Assembly (NCBI GenBank): GCA_019752975.1
Contig: JAIELM010000181.1
Coordinates: forward strand, 1 to 8,333
DNA: 8,333 bases
Source: Undibacterium sp.
GTDB taxonomy: Bacteria > Pseudomonadota > Gammaproteobacteria > Burkholderiales > Burkholderiaceae_D
Direction: 5' to 3'
The notes beneath the pieces were generated by a model. That model made no database searches and was not told the origin of the DNA. It saw nothing but the letters and a program-made list of their open reading frames with translations. Position numbers and translations under genes: made by a program. Positions 5,810 to 8,333 of this stretch are shown here, piece after piece (positions within the stretch are counted from its first letter, which is position 1; each line of letters starts with the position of its first letter).

Positions 5810-7294
5810 TTACAAGCCCAACTCCTGCCAAATTAAGTCTACCCTGTGCTTCACTTCAGGACTCATGTGTATTGTTCTACCCCATTCCCTCATACTTTCA
5901 CCTGGCCACTTATTGGTCGCATCGAGTCCCATTTTGCTCCCCAAACCACTCACCGGTGAGGCAAAGTCCAAATAGTCGATCGGGGTATTGTCCACCATGG
6001 TCGTGTCACGAAGTGGATCCACCCGAGTAGTAATCGCCCAAATCACCTCTTTCCAATCACGGATATTGACATCTTCATCCACCACGATAATAAATTTGGT
6101 GTACATAAATTGACGTAAAAAACTCCATACCCCAAACATCACTCGCTTAGCGTGCCCCGCATAAGATTTTTTCATCTGTACTATCGCCATACGATAGCTA
6201 CAACCCTCTGGAGGCAAATAGAAATCCGTGATTTCGGGAAATTGTTTTTGCAGCAAAGGAATGAACACTTCATTTAACGCCACACCCAACACCGCGGGTT
6301 CATCAGGCGGCTTGCCGGTATAGGTTGAGTGATAGATAGGATTGCGGCGCATGGTGATGCGATCTATCGTGAATACAGGGAAGCTGTCCTGCTCATTGTA
6401 GTAACCGGTATGATCACCGTACGGTCCCTCCAAAGCATGCTCGTAGCCCGTTGGATGACTGGCATCAGGGTAGATATGCCCTTCCAGCACAATCTCAGCC
6501 GACGCTGGTACACGTAACTCACTACCAATCGCTTTCACCAATTCAGTTCGGCTACCTCGCAATAAACCTGCAAATTGGTATTCAGATAAACTATCCGGTA
6601 CAGGTGTCACAGCGCCTAGGATCGTGGCGGGATCTGCTCCCAATGCCACCGCAATCGGGTAAGGCTGACCCTTATTGACTATCCCATGCTCACGAAAATC
6701 CAAAGCACCTCCACGGTGAGAAAGCCAACGCATGATCACCTTGTTTCTCGCCAAAACCTGTTGCCGATAAATGCCCAAATTTTGACGTTTTTTATAAGGC
6801 CCTTTTGTAATTACCAATCCCCATGTAATCAATGGCGCAACGTCTTCCGGCCAACAGTGCTGGATAGGCAAACGCGCCAAATCCACGTCATTACCTTCCC
6901 AAACAATTTCTTGACATGGCGCACTACGCAATTCTTTGGGAGCCATATCCCACACCGCTTTGACTAAGGAACCTAAGCCTAAAATATCCTTAAAACCCTT
7001 AGGCGGTTCGGGCTCCTTTAATGATGAAAGTACTTGACCAATTTTTCGCAACTCACTCACATCTTTGGCTCCCATTCCCATCGCTACACGCTTGGGAGTG
7101 CCAAACAAATTTCCTAAAACCGGAATTTGATGCCCAGTCGGATTAACAAAAAGGAGCGCTGGTCCGTCAGCACGTAAAGTACGATCACAAATTTCGGTCA
7201 TCTCCAAATAGGGAGAGACCGGTATAAGTACCTGTTTTAATTCATTTTGTTGCTGCAATTGGGAAATAAAATCCCTTAAATCTGTATATTTCAT
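5810..7294 (-). CDS. ubiD: UbiD, 4-hydroxy-3-polyprenylbenzoate decarboxylase
   Basis: A 494-residue enzyme (E. coli UbiD is about 497) that decarboxylates 3-polyprenyl-4-hydroxybenzoate in ubiquinone biosynthesis, using prenylated FMN made by UbiX, which is not in this window. The N-terminus [13 protein letters not shown] is standard. Expected cofactor and metal positions are present: Asn172 and Arg177 in [10 protein letters not shown], His193 in [11 protein letters not shown], and Glu238 in LSEYQFAG. The active-site pair is Glu289 and Asp294 in [12 protein letters not shown]; the Asp form is usual for UbiD where fungal Fdc1 has Glu. [18 protein letters not shown] and a C-terminal half with [16 protein letters not shown] and TRVDP complete the family pattern. 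Residue roles are by analogy from memory. It is transcribed away from the transglycosylase gene and towards rsmE. I see no clear ribosome-binding site and only weak promoter candidates upstream. Confidence 0.97.
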   Translation of the reverse strand: MKYTDLRDFISQLQQQNELKQVLIPVSPYLEMTEICDRTLRADGPALLFVNPTGHQIPVLGNLFGTPKRVAMGMGAKDVSELRKIGQVLSSLKEPEPPKGFKDILGLGSLVKAVWDMAPKELRSAPCQEIVWEGNDVDLARLPIQHCWPEDVAPLITWGLVITKGPYKKRQNLGIYRQQVLARNKVIMRWLSHRGGALDFREHGIVNKGQPYPIAVALGADPATILGAVTPVPDSLSEYQFAGLLRGSRTELVKAIGSELRVPASAEIVLEGHIYPDASHPTGYEHALEGPYGDHTGYYNEQDSFPVFTIDRITMRRNPIYHSTYTGKPPDEPAVLGVALNEVFIPLLQKQFPEITDFYLPPEGCSYRMAIVQMKKSYAGHAKRVMFGVWSFLRQFMYTKFIIVVDEDVNIRDWKEVIWAITTRVDPLRDTTMVDNTPIDYLDFASPVSGLGSKMGLDATNKWPGESMREWGRTIHMSPEVKHRVDLIWQELGL

Positions 7295-7367
7295 GTTTTT
7301 ATCAATTTTTTTGAAGGCTAGGATATGACTTAAATATCAAGGGCAAGTAGTTGATTTTATTGGACTT

Positions 7368-7382
7368 TGCTGCATAGCAGCA
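7368..7382. repeat. Perfect inverted repeat, candidate operator
   Basis: TGCTGC and GCAGCA flank ATA, giving 6-bp arms with a 3-bp centre. It lies 45 bp upstream of the -35 element of the transglycosylase promoter and upstream of ubiD on the other strand, a position suited to a regulator-binding site. No T-run follows on either strand, so it is not a typical terminator. Confidence 0.35.
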
Positions 7383-7426
7383 TTAAAAGTAAGACACAAA
7401 AGTAATTAAAACTCGATTTCATAGTA

Positions 7427-7455
7427 TTGACTCGATATAAATGCACCCCTACAAT
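7427..7455 (+). promoter_or_regulatory. Near-consensus sigma-70 promoter for the transglycosylase gene
   Basis: TTGACT (7427-7432) and TACAAT (7450-7455) are separated by exactly 17 bp; each hexamer matches consensus at five of six positions. Transcription would begin near 7462, giving a leader of about 55 nt. This is the strongest promoter sequence I found in the window. Confidence 0.7.
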
Positions 7456-7507
7456 TCGCCCAAGTACCAGAACTACTGAATTCATTTACAGTGCTTCTCG
7501 AAATATC

Positions 7508-7513
7508 AGGGGG
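7508..7513 (+). promoter_or_regulatory. Ribosome-binding site of the transglycosylase gene
   Basis: AGGGGG lies 4 nt before the ATG at 7518, slightly closer than ideal. It supports this ATG as the true start. Confidence 0.55.
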
Positions 7514-7517
7514 TCTT

Positions 7518-8333
7518 ATGCCACAAATTTTTACATCTTCAGCACGGTCACATTATCATAGCAGCTCAGCACAGAAAGAAATCACTCGCCTACTTGCTAA
7601 CAGCGTCAATAGTAGCAACCAAGTCAGCAGCACCATCGGACAAGCATTTGGCGCTTTGAGCTCAGTCTTGCACTTGACTTCAGCATTTGGCTTAGCAGCG
7701 ATCGTCCTGCTCATCTGCCTGTTCGTCAATCCCAATTTAGGCAAACAGTTTATCGCACTCTCCCCTTTTGCCAGTGACAATCAAGCACAGGTAAGTTTAG
7801 AAGATAAAGTTCTTGCGCCAAATTTAGCCATGCTGATGGCAACACCGGTACAAGTCTCTCAGGCCAACACCAACGAAGTTGATGCGAAAAAAGAAGCGGA
7901 AGCAAGCACGAATTACCATTTAATCGGCAATCAAAAACAACAACATCTTGTCACCAACTGGCTTTCCAAACGCTATCGCGTCGCCAACGACGCCATCGAC
8001 ATGTTAGTTTCTGCTGCTTATTTGACCGCCAAGGACACCAAACTCGACCCGCTATTGATACTCTCAGTCATCGCGATTGAGTCCCGTTTTAATCCTTTTT
8101 CAGAAAGCCCGGTCGGCGCTCAAGGTTTGATGCAGGTCATGGCGAAAGTGCACCAAGATAAATTCTCTGACTTAGGCGGCGTTAAGGCAGCTCTCAATCC
8201 GGTTGCCAACATCAAGGTTGGCGCCATGATTTTAAAAGAATATGTGCGTAGTACAGGCTCTATTGAAGCCGGTCTAAAGCGCTATGTTGGAGCCTCGGAA
8301 AACGAAACCGACGGCGGCTACGGCAATCTGGTC
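7518..8333 (+). CDS. Membrane-anchored lytic transglycosylase, SLT domain (truncated by window edge)
   Basis: The first 272 codons of an open frame running off the right edge. It is expected to cleave the glycan strands of peptidoglycan, forming 1,6-anhydro-muramyl ends, in the periplasm. Residues 1-43 are a Ser/Gln-rich N-terminus; a single hydrophobic segment at about 50-70 (SVLHLTSAFGLAAIVLLICL) should anchor it in the inner membrane; about 80-140 is a low-complexity linker with a charged patch (VDAKKEAEAS). The SLT domain starts near 155: VIAIESRFNPFSES carries the catalytic glutamate (Glu188), followed by GAQGLMQVM (200-208) and LNPVANIKVGAMIL (226-239). No cleavable signal peptide is apparent. 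The end of the domain and any C-terminal extension lie outside the window, so the specific subfamily cannot be named. A near-consensus promoter and a GGGGG-type ribosome-binding site precede it. It is divergent from ubiD with no evident functional link. Confidence 0.9.
   Translation, partial: MPQIFTSSARSHYHSSSAQKEITRLLANSVNSSNQVSSTIGQAFGALSSVLHLTSAFGLAAIVLLICLFVNPNLGKQFIALSPFASDNQAQVSLEDKVLAPNLAMLMATPVQVSQANTNEVDAKKEAEASTNYHLIGNQKQQHLVTNWLSKRYRVANDAIDMLVSAAYLTAKDTKLDPLLILSVIAIESRFNPFSESPVGAQGLMQVMAKVHQDKFSDLGGVKAALNPVANIKVGAMILKEYVRSTGSIEAGLKRYVGASENETDGGYGNLV

Larger units (their letters stand above)
7295..7517. other. Divergent intergenic region between ubiD and the transglycosylase gene
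   Basis: This 223-bp non-coding stretch is A+T-rich. Towards the right it holds a near-consensus promoter (7427-7455) and a ribosome-binding site (7508-7513) for the transglycosylase. A perfect short inverted repeat (7368-7382) lies in the middle. No small gene or convincing terminator was found. A promoter for ubiD must lie here, but I see no pair of hexamers with good spacing on that strand. Confidence 0.55.

Noticed and set aside
5607..6030. Several short frames across the rsmE/ubiD convergence
   Set aside because: All are shadows of rsmE or ubiD; the true intergenic gap is only 22 bp.
7556..7780. A 74-codon minus-strand frame near the right end
   Set aside because: It lies opposite the N-terminal and membrane-anchor region of the transglycosylase gene, which has a promoter, ribosome-binding site and a conserved domain.

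Overview
The window looks like chromosomal DNA of a Gram-negative proteobacterium that makes ubiquinone. It carries ubiD, a lipobox protein, a membrane-anchored lytic transglycosylase and housekeeping genes of proteobacterial type. Base composition is close to even, leaning slightly to A+T. A betaproteobacterium (Burkholderiales, perhaps Oxalobacteraceae-like) is my best guess from the style of the proteins, but this is inference. There are no rRNA or tRNA genes, no CRISPR array and no insertion sequence.

Layout: (1) positions 1-1506, minus strand, hold the first 502 codons of transketolase, cut by the left edge. (2) Positions 1507-1617 are a short divergent promoter region. (3) Positions 1618-4484, plus strand, form a tight three-gene run: a natural fusion of S-adenosylmethionine decarboxylase (SpeD) to spermidine synthase (SpeE), a small YgiB/DUF1190-like lipoprotein, and a YgiC-like ATP-grasp ligase of the glutathionylspermidine synthetase family. 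(4) After an A+T-rich gap comes a DUF350/YjfL-like four-helix membrane protein (4619-5026). (5) rsmE, the 16S rRNA m3U1498 methyltransferase, follows (5062-5787). (6) It converges on ubiD (5810-7294, minus), the ubiquinone-pathway decarboxylase. (7) A 223-bp divergent region with a near-consensus promoter and a perfect inverted repeat leads to (8) the first 272 codons of a membrane-anchored lytic transglycosylase, cut by the right edge.

The part most worth attention is 1618-5026. One fused protein could supply decarboxylated AdoMet and use it at once to aminopropylate a diamine. The next genes encode a ligase whose characterised relatives join a polyamine to a glycine carboxylate, a lipoprotein with a Gly-rich C-terminus ending in GGG, and an integral membrane protein. 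E. coli has the same three accessory families together (YjfC/YjfM/YjfL, with YgiC/YgiB as paralogues), but their function is poorly known. Here they are joined to the polyamine-making enzymes themselves, which suggests an envelope-associated polyamine-conjugation system. The chemistry of the conjugate, its acceptor and the role of the membrane protein are inference. The remaining genes are ordinary housekeeping functions with intact active-site motifs.
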